In this document: positions 1 through 9,530 of the stretch, piece after piece | Layout: each line of letters opens with the position of its first letter | Position numbering within the stretch: position 1 is the stretch's first letter | DNA from: Metridium senile | Taxonomy: Eukaryota > Cnidaria > Anthozoa > Actiniaria > Metridiidae | Direction: 5' to 3' | DNA length: 64,000 nt | Assembly: GCA_949775045.1 (NCBI GenBank) | Contig: OX459107.1 | Span: forward strand, 8,300,750-8,364,749 | The notes under the pieces: generated by a model | What the model was told of the DNA's origin: nothing | Databases searched by the model: none | The model's input: only the letters and a program-made list of their open reading frames with translations | Made by a program: the position numbers and the translations under genes

Positions 1-660
1 TGCCTCACGTCAGCTTTTTGTCTGATCAACGTTGCGTTCCTTGAAGTTTCCAAAATGGACCTGGGCTCCAAAAAGCTTCATAGCATCCCGTTCGTATCTT
101 CAATAATCATCTTGCACTTCTGCGTCGTCCTCGTCTCTGATGTCACCGTTGCAATCAAAGCAAATATGAAACAGCTCTTGATTGTTTGTCAGTCCTTCTT
201 CATCATTTGGGGGGTCCTGAACTCCTTCGCTTTCTCATACAGCGGAGGGAAATTCATGTACAGCGCCAGACAAACTAGGAGAGAGCTTGCTGAAATGTCT
301 AGTACCAACGCTAACGGGAATCGATCTTGTAACTTATCCAAAATAGCGAAGATTACACTTGTGACGACGGTATTCGGATTTCTGATCAGCGGTGTTCAGA
401 TTTACTCCATGGTCGGAGTCTATGGAATGTACTCTAACGTTGTAAACCCAGCACCCTGGCCGTGGTACGCTTTTCAAACAGGTTGTCGTCTTGTAGAACT
501 TGTTATGGGATGGACAATGGCGTATACTGTGGTACAGCCATCTGAATGTGACCGTTTGAGCTTGGTTTGGAGGCTGTTAAAACGAAAAGACCGAGTTGGA
601 GCTGTTCCTTCGTCGATTAGGAGAGTGATTGTGGGGACTTCAAGAAACTCGACAGGTTAA
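1..660 (+). CDS. PRRT3/PRRT4-type multipass membrane protein, C-terminal part (5' end outside window)
   Basis: The frame is open from base 1 and gives 219 residues to the TAA at 658. The 18 residues before the first Met already match the paralogue at 7222-8241 (CLTSAFCLI.VAFLEVSK), so the Met at 55 is internal and the gene begins upstream of the window. About four hydrophobic segments are visible (near residues 33-53, 63-83, 118-140 and 150-180), with the family-like motif NPAPWPWYAFQT between the last two. Known family: the C-terminal membrane domain of proline-rich transmembrane proteins 3/4 has the same Trp-rich pattern; its molecular function is unknown. Identity to the downstream copy is high through the membrane core, and the tails diverge. 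Orientation is convergent with that copy. Family call is from memory of the motif. Confidence 0.8.
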   Translation, partial: CLTSAFCLINVAFLEVSKMDLGSKKLHSIPFVSSIIILHFCVVLVSDVTVAIKANMKQLLIVCQSFFIIWGVLNSFAFSYSGGKFMYSARQTRRELAEMSSTNANGNRSCNLSKIAKITLVTTVFGFLISGVQIYSMVGVYGMYSNVVNPAPWPWYAFQTGCRLVELVMGWTMAYTVVQPSECDRLSLVWRLLKRKDRVGAVPSSIRRVIVGTSRNSTG

Positions 661-718
661 GAAAATTTGTCATTTGACCATTCCTGGGTTAAGTTAAGTT
701 TACTTTACTAAAATAACT

Positions 719-724
719 AATAAA
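719..724 (+). promoter_or_regulatory. Polyadenylation signal of the first PRRT-like gene
   Basis: A canonical AATAAA lies 59 bp after the stop codon at 658-660. It precedes the LINE remnant that begins near 750, so the host transcript probably ends before the insertion. Confidence 0.5.
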
Positions 725-749
725 TATATCTAATTAATATGAAAAAAGA

Positions 750-1285
750 ATTAGTGCTAATAATAATAATAAAAATCTAGAATAAAACTGCATAATCTAA
801 AAACGATTAGGAGTTATATACAGATTTTAAGTTCTTTTTAAAAACGTTTTGTGTCTTTCATTAGTTTAAGATTTTTGGGGAGGCAGTTCCATAGCATAGT
901 GCCAGCAAACCCGAAGGTTCGCCCACCGAGGGAGCTTCTCTTTATTCTTGGCACAAGAAGATCGTTGTTATTGTCGGCTCTGGTTCCTCTGTTAGGTCTT
1001 TTCTTTACGATATTCGCTATAGATATACTGGTGATGAGCCATGTAAGGTCTTGTGGATGGTAACTAAGACTTTATATTCAATCCGTTTACGTAAGGGGAG
1101 CAAATGAAGGTGCTTCATGACAGGTGTTATATGGTCATATTTCCCACATCGAGCTGCCATCTTTTGAACACTCGATAAACATTTGAGGGAAGATTCAGGC
1201 AGACCGTATAGTAGAGCGTTGCATAGTCTAACTAAGATGTTATCATGGTGTGAACCATAGCCTTTGCAGCGACTTCGTCAATTAT
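750..1285 (-). pseudogene. Decayed LINE: reverse-transcriptase C-terminus and 3' tail
   Basis: Reading the minus strand from 1285 to 811 in shifting frames gives the familiar end of non-LTR retrotransposon ORF2. The order is A-K-A-M-V-H-T-M-I-T-S, then CNALLYGLPES, YDHITPVMKHLHLLPLRKRI, EYKVLVTIHKTLHG and FAGTMLWNCLPKNLKL. At least two frameshifts and several stops break it. The 3' end is an ATT-rich tail at 750-775. It is a 5'-truncated, dead insertion about 90 bp beyond the stop codon of the upstream gene. Confidence 0.8.
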
Positions 1286-1439
1286 AATTGTATAAATGTT
1301 CAAAAAGTATATATAGAACTTACGTCCAAATTGAATATCATACTACTACTTAAAAACTATATATAACTAATAATAGAAATATAAAATGCTAATCATGGTT
1401 TAACTGTTAATAAATCACATAGAGATAATCATATATTTA

Positions 1440-1735
1440 TGTCTCAAGCAGAAGTTTTTTAGGGTTTTTTTGGAGGGTTTTTCTCTTGGGTTATCCGGTT
1501 TTCCTCAAAAATGGACATGTGAGCATGGCTGTGTGCTAAAATATATACGTAGAAATAATGAGTGTGAGTCTCCACAATTAGTAAGGCACTTGTGTTTGCA
1601 TGCTAAATACATTGAGACGTTAAAAAATGATTTGTTATTTATTTATTATTGTTTGCTTTTTAGTTCAATCACGGATATTTTATATTATCCATGGTACAAT
1701 AGAAAGGATATGTAGATATATATCTATTGTTTTGA
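1440..1735 (+). repeat. Dispersed repeat family A, copy 1
   Basis: A segment with GAGTCTCC.CAATTAGTA, a cysteine/histidine-like spacer and ACATTGAGACGTTAAAAAA is shared with 23600-23735 (reverse), 35880-35995 and 39130-39355. The shared wording and a run into A-rich sequence suggest a short non-autonomous element. The 81-codon open frame here is incidental. Confidence 0.55.
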
Positions 1736-1785
1736 TCCGCGGTTATTTTAATATTTTATTGTATTTTATTATTTTATTTTAAAAA

Positions 1786-2110
1786 GTGTGTATGATGCAT
1801 GATGATCGTTATGGAATAGTAAGCAATTCTACTTATAAAAGCCCGAAAATAATTTCGAGATTGATCTGTATGATATTATATCCCATACAGTCATATGGTC
1901 TACGTTCTTTCTCAGTCGCTGCTCCTCTACTTTGGAACTCTCTACCTCCTTCAATTACTGTCATTTCAAGTGTATCCTCGTTCAAGTCTAAACTCAAAAC
2001 TCATTTATTTAAATTAGCTTTTTCATTGTAATCATATCCATTTTTGTATTTTGTATTTCTATTTTAAGCGCTTAGAACAGACTTGAATAAGCGCTATATA
2101 AGCTATATAC
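1786..2110 (+). pseudogene. LINE 3' end: reverse-transcriptase C-terminus and 3' UTR
   Basis: The frame 1786-2031 ends with the hallmark LINE ORF2 tail: LRSFSVAAPLLWNSLPPS, then SSFKSKLKTHLFKLAF. It is followed by a structured 3' UTR with two copies of AAGCGCT around an AT-rich spacer (2068-2100). Everything upstream of the RT C-terminus is missing, as is usual for 5'-truncated insertions. It belongs to a different family from the remnant at 750-1285. Confidence 0.8.
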
Positions 2111-2161
2111 ATTATTATATATACATTATACAGATCGGCCACTCATACAGTATATTACATA

Positions 2162-2305
2162 GAGCAGATTTCGTATGACTATGAAAAGCTCACGGCACGA
2201 ACGCGGTCAAGGCACGGCAAGGCAAGGCAAATTTCTAGAAACATCACGGTCGCGGCAAGACACGCACACGACACTGAACTTTTCACAGTCATACGAAATC
2301 TGCTC
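2162..2305. mobile_element. MITE, GAGC family, copy 1 (TA-flanked)
   Basis: A perfect 19-bp terminal inverted repeat (GAGCAGATTTCGTATGACT) bounds 144 bp and is flanked by TA on both sides. Sister copies lie at 28824-29051, 48848-49002 and, truncated, 51720-51800. No coding capacity. TA duplication suggests mobilisation by a Tc1/mariner-type transposase (inference). Confidence 0.8.
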
Positions 2306-2769
2306 TAACTGTCGTGCGCAATATAGGCACGTTGCACCACGGCAGCCCAGATCAATTCCAACGATTTCGCCACAGGTTTAAATCTTTACGATAGATTAAA
2401 CAAATACAAATATGAGAAGCAAAACAAATCCTATTTTATACGGGTGTTTTCAATTCATTTTTATTTAGTACCGTGAATTACAATATATGTACATATGTAT
2501 ATAACTTTTACAGGTATTTTAGGTACAAGCTATTTATAATAACCACAAGGGCTAACCTAGATAGATAGCATGTACAATGCATGTAATGATTGCCAAGATA
2601 CATTTTTCTTCCTTCTTAGCCCTTGAAGTAAACACAAATTATATTTTGGACATTTTGAGCACGCATTTAGAAATTTCATCTTATTTGATATATTAACTAC
2701 ATCAGTTAGATATTTGTATAAATCTGTACTACAACCTTTCTGAAATAAAGTGTATATACATGGAAACTA

Positions 2770-3185
2770 TAACGAGTAAACTAGTATAGGCTGCATCGGT
2801 GTTTGATATAAACGATAGGTAATATAATGAAAGTTGTAACACCGTAAAAAATAGAAATAGAAACTAGCGAGTAAACTAGTATAGGCTGCGTAGGTGTTTG
2901 ATATACAGTCAATTCAAAAAACATTCTTCGTAAATAGGCTTCAAGTCTACGCGACTAGACCGAAAGGTAGCATGGGTAGAAATCACCGAAACGGCGAATT
3001 ATTCATAATTAGTTTATTGAGTGCGCGTGGTATTGCATTAGATACTGTGTGCATTTATCCGCTTCGGTGATTTCTACCCATGCTACCTTTTGAAGCCTAT
3101 TGACGACAATGTTTTTTGAATTTACTGTAAACGATAGGTAGTACAATGAAATTTGTAACACCGTAAATATAAAAACCAATAATGA
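2770..3185. repeat. Penelope-like repeat units interrupted by a nested MITE
   Basis: Two units share the wording 'cgagtaaactagtatagg', then a TGTTTGATATAAACGATA block and a GTAACACCGTAAA block. The second unit (about 2862-3175) is split at a TA by the MITE at 2906-3127. The same unit recurs at 12843-12925 and 14359-14440, where hammerhead-like cores are attached. Confidence 0.6.
2906..3127. mobile_element. Foldback MITE nested in the Penelope-like repeat
   Basis: The ends are CAGTcAATTCAAAAAACATT and its inverted partner, flanked by TA at 2904-2905 and 3128-3129. An inner inverted pair (AGGTAGCATGGGTAGAAATC and its complement) extends the hairpin. Removing the element with one TA restores the uninterrupted host repeat seen at 2800-2830. 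Confidence 0.8.
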
Positions 3186-3999
3186 AAACGAAATATTTGT
3201 TTATTAAGCTTTAAGAATATATATAATTTATTGCAGGAATACATTTAAAGCTGTACGCACTACGTGGCTTTCAAAAAGAGACCTCGATTTTAATGATGAT
3301 TATATTTAATGAGGGACCCTACACGCAAAGGCAAATTTTGTCCCATGATACCTTAACTAAACTTTACTATATACGTTTATTTATATATATTCACAATTTA
3401 TGAATTATGATTTTATTCACTTATTTATCGGTGTTAAAAAAAAGAGAAAAATAACATTTATGTTTTTTTCTTAACCAATAATAAAGCACTTGAGTTTGAA
3501 GTGAATGAGATTTAATTAAAAACTCGTCAGTTTTAATATCTGATGAAATTGTGTTTTATTGTCAAAAGAGCTATATTTACGACTGTTGTATTATCTACGT
3601 TAGAGATAAGAGAACAAGATGAAGAAAAATAAGAAAAAAGTAATAAAGAAACAAATGCCATACGCTTATTAATGTTTTCTCGATCTCACTGTCCCCTTCT
3701 TGATCAGAACTACGCCAATATTGGCGAGATAACTTAATGGGCGAGCGGTGAAACATAATTACTTTGAACTGAATGTAGCTTTTGATAAAAATGTATTTCC
3801 AATGCTGTTCTGCGTTAACATGCAGCGCTTATTCGAGGGCGGCGCTTATTCGAGTGAATACAGTAAATACTGGTCAATTCAAGGTTTTTTTTTTTTAGCG
3901 TAACGGATGTAATTAAAGGTCCTTCAGAAGAGATTTTATTTCCACGCTTAAATTCAGAAGTGATTATCATATAGTAGGTATATGTATATATAACCGATA
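3186..3999. other. Gene-free AT-rich spacer
   Basis: I see no coding exon, RNA gene or intact element. The only notable wording is a short direct repeat of GGCGCTTATTCGAG at about 3828-3860, which looks like the end of a dispersed element. Confidence 0.5.
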
Positions 4000-4915
4000 C
4001 CAACAAGGTTGGTTGTTTTGAAGTATACTATATAAATGTATTGACATTATCATTATTTCTTTTTTAATGTCTATCTTGCTTTGTGGTATTTGATCTCAAC
4101 AAGGTTTAGATGTTTTGAAATATACTATATTAATATATTGACATTATCTTTATTATTATTATTGCCTTTCTCGCTTTGTGGTATTTGATCTCAACAAGGT
4201 TAGATGTTTTGAAATATACTATATTAATATATTGACATTATCTTGATTATATTTTCATTTTTTGATTGTCTTTCTCGCTTTGTGGTAGCTGATCTCAAGA
4301 AGGTTAGATGTTTTGAATATACTATATTAATATATTGACATTATCTTTATTATTATTTTTTATTATTATTGTCTTTCTCGCTTTGTGGTAGCTGATCTCA
4401 AGAAGGTTAGATGTTTTGAAATATACTATATTAATATATTGACATTATCTTTATTATATTTTCATTTTTTTGATTGTCTTTCTCGCTTTGTGGTAGCTGA
4501 TCTCAAGAAGGTTAGATGTTTTGAAATATACTATATTAATATATTGACATTATCTTTATTATCTTTTCATTTTTTTATTGTCTTTCTCGCTTTGTGGTAT
4601 AGCTGATCTCAAGAAGGTTAGATGTTTTGAAATATACTATATTAATATATTGACATTATCTTGATTATATTTTCATTTTTTGATTGTCTTTCTCGCTTTG
4701 TGGTAGCTGATCTCAAGAAGGTTAGATGTTTTGAATATACTATATTAATATATTGACATTATCTTTATTATTATTTTTTATTATTATTGTCTTTCTCGCT
4801 TTGTGGTAGCTGATCTCAAGAAGGTTAGATGTTTTGAAATATACTATATTAATATATTGACATTATCTTTATTATCTTTTCATTTTTTTTATTATCTTTC
4901 TCGCTTTGTGGTATA
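4000..4915. repeat. Tandem satellite, about 105-bp unit, nine copies
   Basis: Each unit contains AGATGTTTTGAAATATACTA, TATTGACATTATCTTTATTA, a T-rich stretch and CTTTCTCGCTTTGTGGTAGC. Units start near 4008, 4104, 4199, 4304, 4406, 4511, 4616, 4717 and 4822. Length differences sit mostly in the T-rich and TTA runs. Confidence 0.85.
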
Positions 4916-5414
4916 CGTAGCTGCCAACTAAACAGCAAATATGTTTTATCTCACTAATTTATACCTACAATCAATACAGCCCGCGGCAACGCAAGTATTA
5001 TATGTGATCAAAAAACTATAAATATGCAGTAAACGCACGCACGCATAAATTAAGAACAAGTGTTTTTAGGGTCGATGTGTTTCTAATATATCGGGTCCTT
5101 AGTGAGAAATCAGGCTGAAAACGTTCGTAAGAGTTCTTAAAAATGTTTCTGGAAATGAGGTAATTTACTCTAGCAACTCCAATCTCTTCTGCAAAATACT
5201 GTATGTTTGTATTGGTCCAGCACACATACTTAGATCAGCCCTACTGTTTTTTAGATTTTGATACCCTATTTTTCACATAAGAACTGATGTTTCATTTGTC
5301 ATTCTTGTATACATTGTGGTTTATTGACCAAATATCAGCCTGAAGATTCTTAATCCACTTGTTCTTTTATGCGGGTGTTTACTGTAACATATGTCTATAT
5401 ATTATGATTAAATA
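4916..5414. other. Gene-free spacer
   Basis: No supported gene. Open frames here are short and without recognisable motifs. Confidence 0.5.
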
Positions 5415-6305
5415 CGGTGGTACCTCTATTAGGCGCCCACAATAAAAAGTCCCAAATCTATTCTTATAGATATTCTATACCTCTATTAAGCGGTCACCCT
5501 CTAATAGGCGGCCACAATAAAAAGTCCCAAATCTATTCCTATACTTATTCTATACCTCTATTAAGCGGTCACCCTCTATCAGGCGGCCACAATAAAAAGT
5601 CCCAAATCTATTATACTTATTCTATACCTCTATTAAGCGGTCACCCTCTATTAGGCGGCCACAATAAAAAGTCCCAAATCTATTCCTATACTTATTCTAT
5701 ACCTCTATTAAGCGGTCACGCTCTATTAGGCGCCCACAATAAAAAGTCCCAAATCTATTCTTATAGATATTCTATACCTCTATTAAGCGGTCACCCTCTA
5801 ATAGGCGGCCACAATAAAAAGTCCCAAATCTATTCTTATACCTATTCTATACCTCTATTAAGCGGTCACCCTCTAATAGGCGGTCACAATAAAAAGTCCC
5901 AAATCTATTCTTATACCTATTCTATACCTCTATTAAGCGGTCACCCTCTAATAGGCGGCCACAATAAAAAGTCCCAAATCTATTCTTATACCTATTCTAT
6001 ACCTCTATTAAGCGGTCACCCTCTATTAGGCGGCCACAATAAAAAGTCCCAAATCTATTCTTATACCTATTCTATTCCTCTATTAAGCGGTCACCTTCTA
6101 TTAGGCGGCCACAATAAAAAGTCCCAAATCTATTCTTATATCTATTCTATACCTCTATTAAGCGGTCACCCTCTATTAGGCGGCCACAATAAAAAGTCCC
6201 AAATCTATTCCTATACCTATTCCATACCTCTCTTCAGCGGCCAACCTCTATTAAGCGGCCACTTTGGAAATTCCCGAGGGTGACCGCTTAATAGAGGTAC
6301 CACTG
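5415..6305. mobile_element. TA-flanked MITE with an expanded internal 75-bp array
   Basis: The ends are GGTGGTACCTCTATT and AATAGAGGTACCAC, flanked by TA at 5413-5414 and 6306-6307. The interior is about 11 tandem 75-bp units built from ATTAAGCGGTCACCCTCTA, then GGCGGCCACAATAAAAAGTC and an AT-rich tail. Because 75 is a multiple of three, a 288-codon frame stays open across the array; one unit lacks 3 bp, again in frame. A compact copy with two units lies at 58796-59035. I regard the open frame as a by-product of unit length, not a gene. Confidence 0.85.
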
Positions 6306-6453
6306 TATATAGTATTTAGCTTGTAAATGTATTTTGATAGTTATAGTTATAGTTAGTATTTAGTATTTAGTATATATTTGTATACATGTCCTTAATGTTT
6401 TCCAATAAAGACTTCCTGAACCCAATCTGAGTCTAGTCTGAACTAAATATATA

Positions 6454-6595
6454 GAGTGTACGCATTTAATCCATGAAATAAATGGTACTAATTAGTACTA
6501 AATATTGCTGATAAAACAATAGGAAACAAAGGAATTAGCATAATTTAGCTCCTATTTTGTACTATCTATGTTTCACGGATTAAGTGCGTGCACTC
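6454..6595. mobile_element. MITE, about 142 bp, TA-flanked
   Basis: Imperfect terminal inverted repeats of about 26 bp (GAGTGTACGCATTTAATCCA against GTGCACGCACTTAATCCG read inward) are flanked by TA. No coding capacity. Confidence 0.75.
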
Positions 6596-7051
6596 TACTA
6601 CAGGTTTTGTTTATTCTTCTTGGTTAATTTACTTTCATTTTTGGTAATGACGGACCATTAAACATTTGAGGGGGAGGGGGCTGCGCAATTTTTTTGTACA
6701 GGATATATATTTTTTACTTTTAGCCTTGAGTAGAGGATGTGTACGATTTGTTTTTCAAAATTGCATGAAATTTCTGAACTGACAATATAATGTACTTTGG
6801 TAATAAAGGCGCTTGTTATACATTGTGCATGTTTTCAGTCACTTGTCTCGCAAGGCTTAAAATGTGGTGTTGGCAAGTTGCTCGGTTCCGTTGCGAAAAC
6901 TAGAACTGAAGTCGATCCTGTGCAACACTGTCTGCATCAGAAATAATTTCGAAACAGCCTCTGTTACACTTTGCAATTCTTCATCAACTTTTGTCGTAGC
7001 GAAATTGAGACAAGTTGATAAAAACAATACAAGGTGTAAGAGCGTTTTACA
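6596..7051. other. Gene-free spacer
   Basis: A 93-codon frame begins in this stretch (6864) and continues into the next element, but its composition and lack of motifs do not support a gene. Confidence 0.45.
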
Positions 7052-7201
7052 GCCTGGTTTACACGAGCGTCATAAGCATGAAAACAAAAGATTTATTATC
7101 TCCTGGGGAATTAGAAAACAAAGACCAAAGTGTTTCCTTTTCTAATTTCTTTTGTTTTGCTTATGATTATGATTACGATTATGACGCAGTGTGAACCAGG
7201 C
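7052..7201. mobile_element. Foldback MITE abutting the second PRRT-like gene
   Basis: Terminal inverted repeat GCCTGGTTTACAC / GTGTGAACCAGGC, with inner CGTCATAA / TTATGACG. It starts only 20 bp past the stop codon at 7222. On the minus strand it contains AATAAA (7097-7092), so it may supply the polyadenylation signal of that gene (inference). Confidence 0.75.
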
Positions 7202-7221
7202 ATTAAGGAGTACGTCGTAGC

Positions 7222-8241
7222 TTAAGGCAGATCTGACACAGTCACATTCACCGTCCCTTGCCTTTCCTGACCATCACAAACATGTCGATCACCTTTCCAA
7301 CAATTCTTCTTGAAAATTGTTTTCCCATAATCTGCTGGCTGTACCACAGTATACGCAAGCGTGCATCCCATCGCAAGCTCTACGACACGAAAGCATGTCT
7401 GGAAAGCGTACCACGGCCAGGGAGCTGGGTTAACAACTGTGGAATACAATCCATATACACCAACTATAGAGTAAATCTGCAGCGCGCAGCATACAAAACC
7501 CAGGATTGCAGTGATCATCATTACTTTGGCAACTTTAGAGGTAGCATCTTTTCGTCGTCCGTTGCAGTTCTTCGACGTGCTACTTATTTGTCCAAGCTGC
7601 TTCTTGGTTTCAGAAGATTTGCGTAAAATTTTCCCACCGCTGTACAAGTAAGCGAACGAGTTTAAGAAGCCCCAGATGATGAAAAAAGACTGGCAGATGA
7701 TCAAAAGTTCAGTTTTATCTGCTTCGAAAGCGACGGTGATGTCGGAGACGAAAACGATTATAAAATGCAGGAGAATGATCAACGATACGAAAGGGATACT
7801 GTGAAGTTTCTTGGATCCCAGTTTGATTTTCGAAACTTCAAGGAACGCTACGTGAATGAGACAGAACGCAGACGTGAGGCAGGGAAAGGCGATGCCAAAT
7901 AGAAGTCTGTTCACCCAGAGATTTACCTGGACTCCGTTCTCATTCGATTCATAAGGATCAATCCACAGATAGATCGACCGTGATGTCCCTAGTACCAAAA
8001 GTAACATATTCACGGCGTAGAATAGGAGTCTTCTCGTAAAAGCCTTACTCTTATCAGCCATTAGTATAGCAGTAAGTGAATGTACTGCTATCAGAGCAAA
8101 TCCAATACCCAGTCCTATCCAATGAAGCTCCCATGCTGCCCCCCATGCTAGTCTAGCTAGAGGCCAATCTGGACCAGGTTCTGCAGCAGGGGTAGGAGGG
8201 TCGGTACATGTCGCAATAACCTTCACTGTGTAGTTTGCCAT
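7222..8241 (-). CDS. PRRT3/PRRT4-type seven-pass membrane protein, complete single exon
   Basis: A 339-residue ORF from ATG 8241 (GAC ATG G context, good Kozak) to the stop at 7222. The short N-terminus has a Pro-rich patch (DPPTPAAEPGPD), then LARLAWGAAWELHWIGLG leading into hydrophobic segments near residues 44-62, 71-90, 110-130, 149-170, 180-203, 238-262 and 276-302. Motifs RSIYLWIDPYES, LTSAFCLIHVAFLEVS and NPAPWPWYAFQTCFR match what I recall of the membrane domain of vertebrate PRRT3/PRRT4. The long Pro-rich ectodomain of those proteins is absent; a minimal domain seems usual in invertebrate members. No signal peptide is obvious. It is convergent with, and a close paralogue of, the gene ending at 660, which implies local duplication with inversion. 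Biochemical role is unknown. Confidence 0.85.
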   Translation of the reverse strand: MANYTVKVIATCTDPPTPAAEPGPDWPLARLAWGAAWELHWIGLGIGFALIAVHSLTAILMADKSKAFTRRLLFYAVNMLLLVLGTSRSIYLWIDPYESNENGVQVNLWVNRLLFGIAFPCLTSAFCLIHVAFLEVSKIKLGSKKLHSIPFVSLIILLHFIIVFVSDITVAFEADKTELLIICQSFFIIWGFLNSFAYLYSGGKILRKSSETKKQLGQISSTSKNCNGRRKDATSKVAKVMMITAILGFVCCALQIYSIVGVYGLYSTVVNPAPWPWYAFQTCFRVVELAMGCTLAYTVVQPADYGKTIFKKNCWKGDRHVCDGQERQGTVNVTVSDLP

Positions 8242-8297
8242 GTCAAACGGAGGTTCGTTTGTCTAGCTCAAGTGAAGTGATTAAAATGGAGGTGTAG

Positions 8298-8333
8298 TTA
8301 TATAAGTACGTGACGATTACTGATTTGCATTGG
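8298..8333 (-). promoter_or_regulatory. Core promoter of the PRRT-like gene: TATA box plus octamer/CCAAT
   Basis: On the minus strand TATATAA lies 57-63 bp upstream of the ATG (8304-8298). About 20 bp further upstream, CCAATGCAAAT (8333-8323) combines a CCAAT box with the POU-type octamer ATGCAAAT. Spacing suits a short 5' UTR. Assignment is by motif only. Confidence 0.5.
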
Positions 8334-8600
8334 TTGATGGATTCAGTTGTCATTAACAGTGATTAAACGTTCACGCCTGAAATGAGCAAAAGAGTAATTA
8401 ATATATGATTAAAACAAATCACTGACATTTAAGGCAAATTATTTATTTTTTTCTATTACAAGTATTTTTAAATATTTCGCACTTAATTTTTTAGACTTGT
8501 ATATTCATATATATAGAGTACAAACATTAAAAGCGTCAACATAAATAGTACTAAATAGTGATATTTTATACTAATTATATTGTTTTCTATTGTTTAATTA

Positions 8601-8728
8601 GAGTGATTTTCATTTGACCGTGAATTTAGTTCGTACTTGTTGGTAAAGAACAAAAGAAAACAAAAGATTCAGAGTGTAGCAACAACTATTAGTTTGCCAA
8701 TTCTTTCACGGTCATATAAAAATCACTC
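8601..8728. mobile_element. MITE, about 128 bp
   Basis: Inverted ends GAGTGATTTTcATtTGACCG and CGGTCATATAAAAATCACTC, with TTCACGGTCA shared on both arms. Target duplication is unclear (TTA on the left, TTTA on the right). Confidence 0.7.
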
Positions 8729-8909
8729 TTTAGTATAATATTTGTGCTCTATTAGAGTTTTATATTTTTCTTAACATATAGGATTTTACATTTTAGATTA
8801 TTGATTTAGTTCTTATATTGATTCAGCTTCATGTAATTAATTTAAATGCACGACCCCATAAGCGTACGCTTTAATTACAAATCGTGTTGAAATAAAGTCA
8901 ATGTATGTA

Positions 8910-9300
8910 AGTATTAGTTCTATGCTTGTTATCGCTAATTGTTGATTTAGAAACACGAATTATTTGTACGCTGGTTATAACGAATCGCTGACATTCAAGA
9001 CAAATTATTTATTATTCTATTAGTTCTATGCTTGTTATCGCTAATTGTTGATTTAGAAACACGAATCATTTGTCCGCTGGTTATAACGAATCGCTGACAT
9101 TCAAGACAAATTATTTATTATTCTATTAGTTCTATGCTTGTTATCGCTAATTGTTGATTTAGAAACACGAATCATTTGTACGCTGGTTATGAAATTAAGA
9201 CAAATTATTTATTTTTCCATTAGTTCTATGCTTGTTATCGCTAATTGTTGATTTAGAGACACGAATCATTTGTACGCTGGTTATAACGAATTATTCATAT
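8910..9300. repeat. Tandem satellite, about 106-bp unit, four copies
   Basis: Copies of ATTAGTTCTATGCTTGTTAT, then TGTTGATTTAGAAACACGAA and a TACGCTGGTTAT block start near 8913, 9019, 9125 and 9219. The third unit carries a 12-bp deletion. Confidence 0.8.
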
Positions 9301-9530
9301 TTCCATTATTTTATTTTTATTTAAGTTGTACATTTCCCCCAAGCTATATAGTACATTATCACTACAACTTTAAACAGGAACACTAAACAACTGCCTTCTT
9401 TCAAAAATAAGCTCTTAAACACTTCTATTTGACTCTTAGCTATTTACTTTTCTAAAGCGCACCGAGATTTCATGGGGGGTGCGCTATATAAGAAAATGAC
9501 TGTTATTATTGTTATTATTATTATTACAAA

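Noticed and set aside
851..1063. 70-codon plus-strand frame
   Set aside because: The opposite strand reads clearly as a LINE reverse-transcriptase end.
4000..4915. CRISPR-like direct repeats
   Set aside because: Contiguous satellite units without unique spacers, in an animal genome.
5417..6283. 288-codon open frame of a repetitive Tyr/Ser/His-rich protein
   Set aside because: It is a by-product of 75-bp units inside a MITE with inverted ends and TA flanks; no start context or promoter.
6864..7145. 93-codon plus frame
   Set aside because: Half of it is MITE sequence and no motif or splice site supports it.
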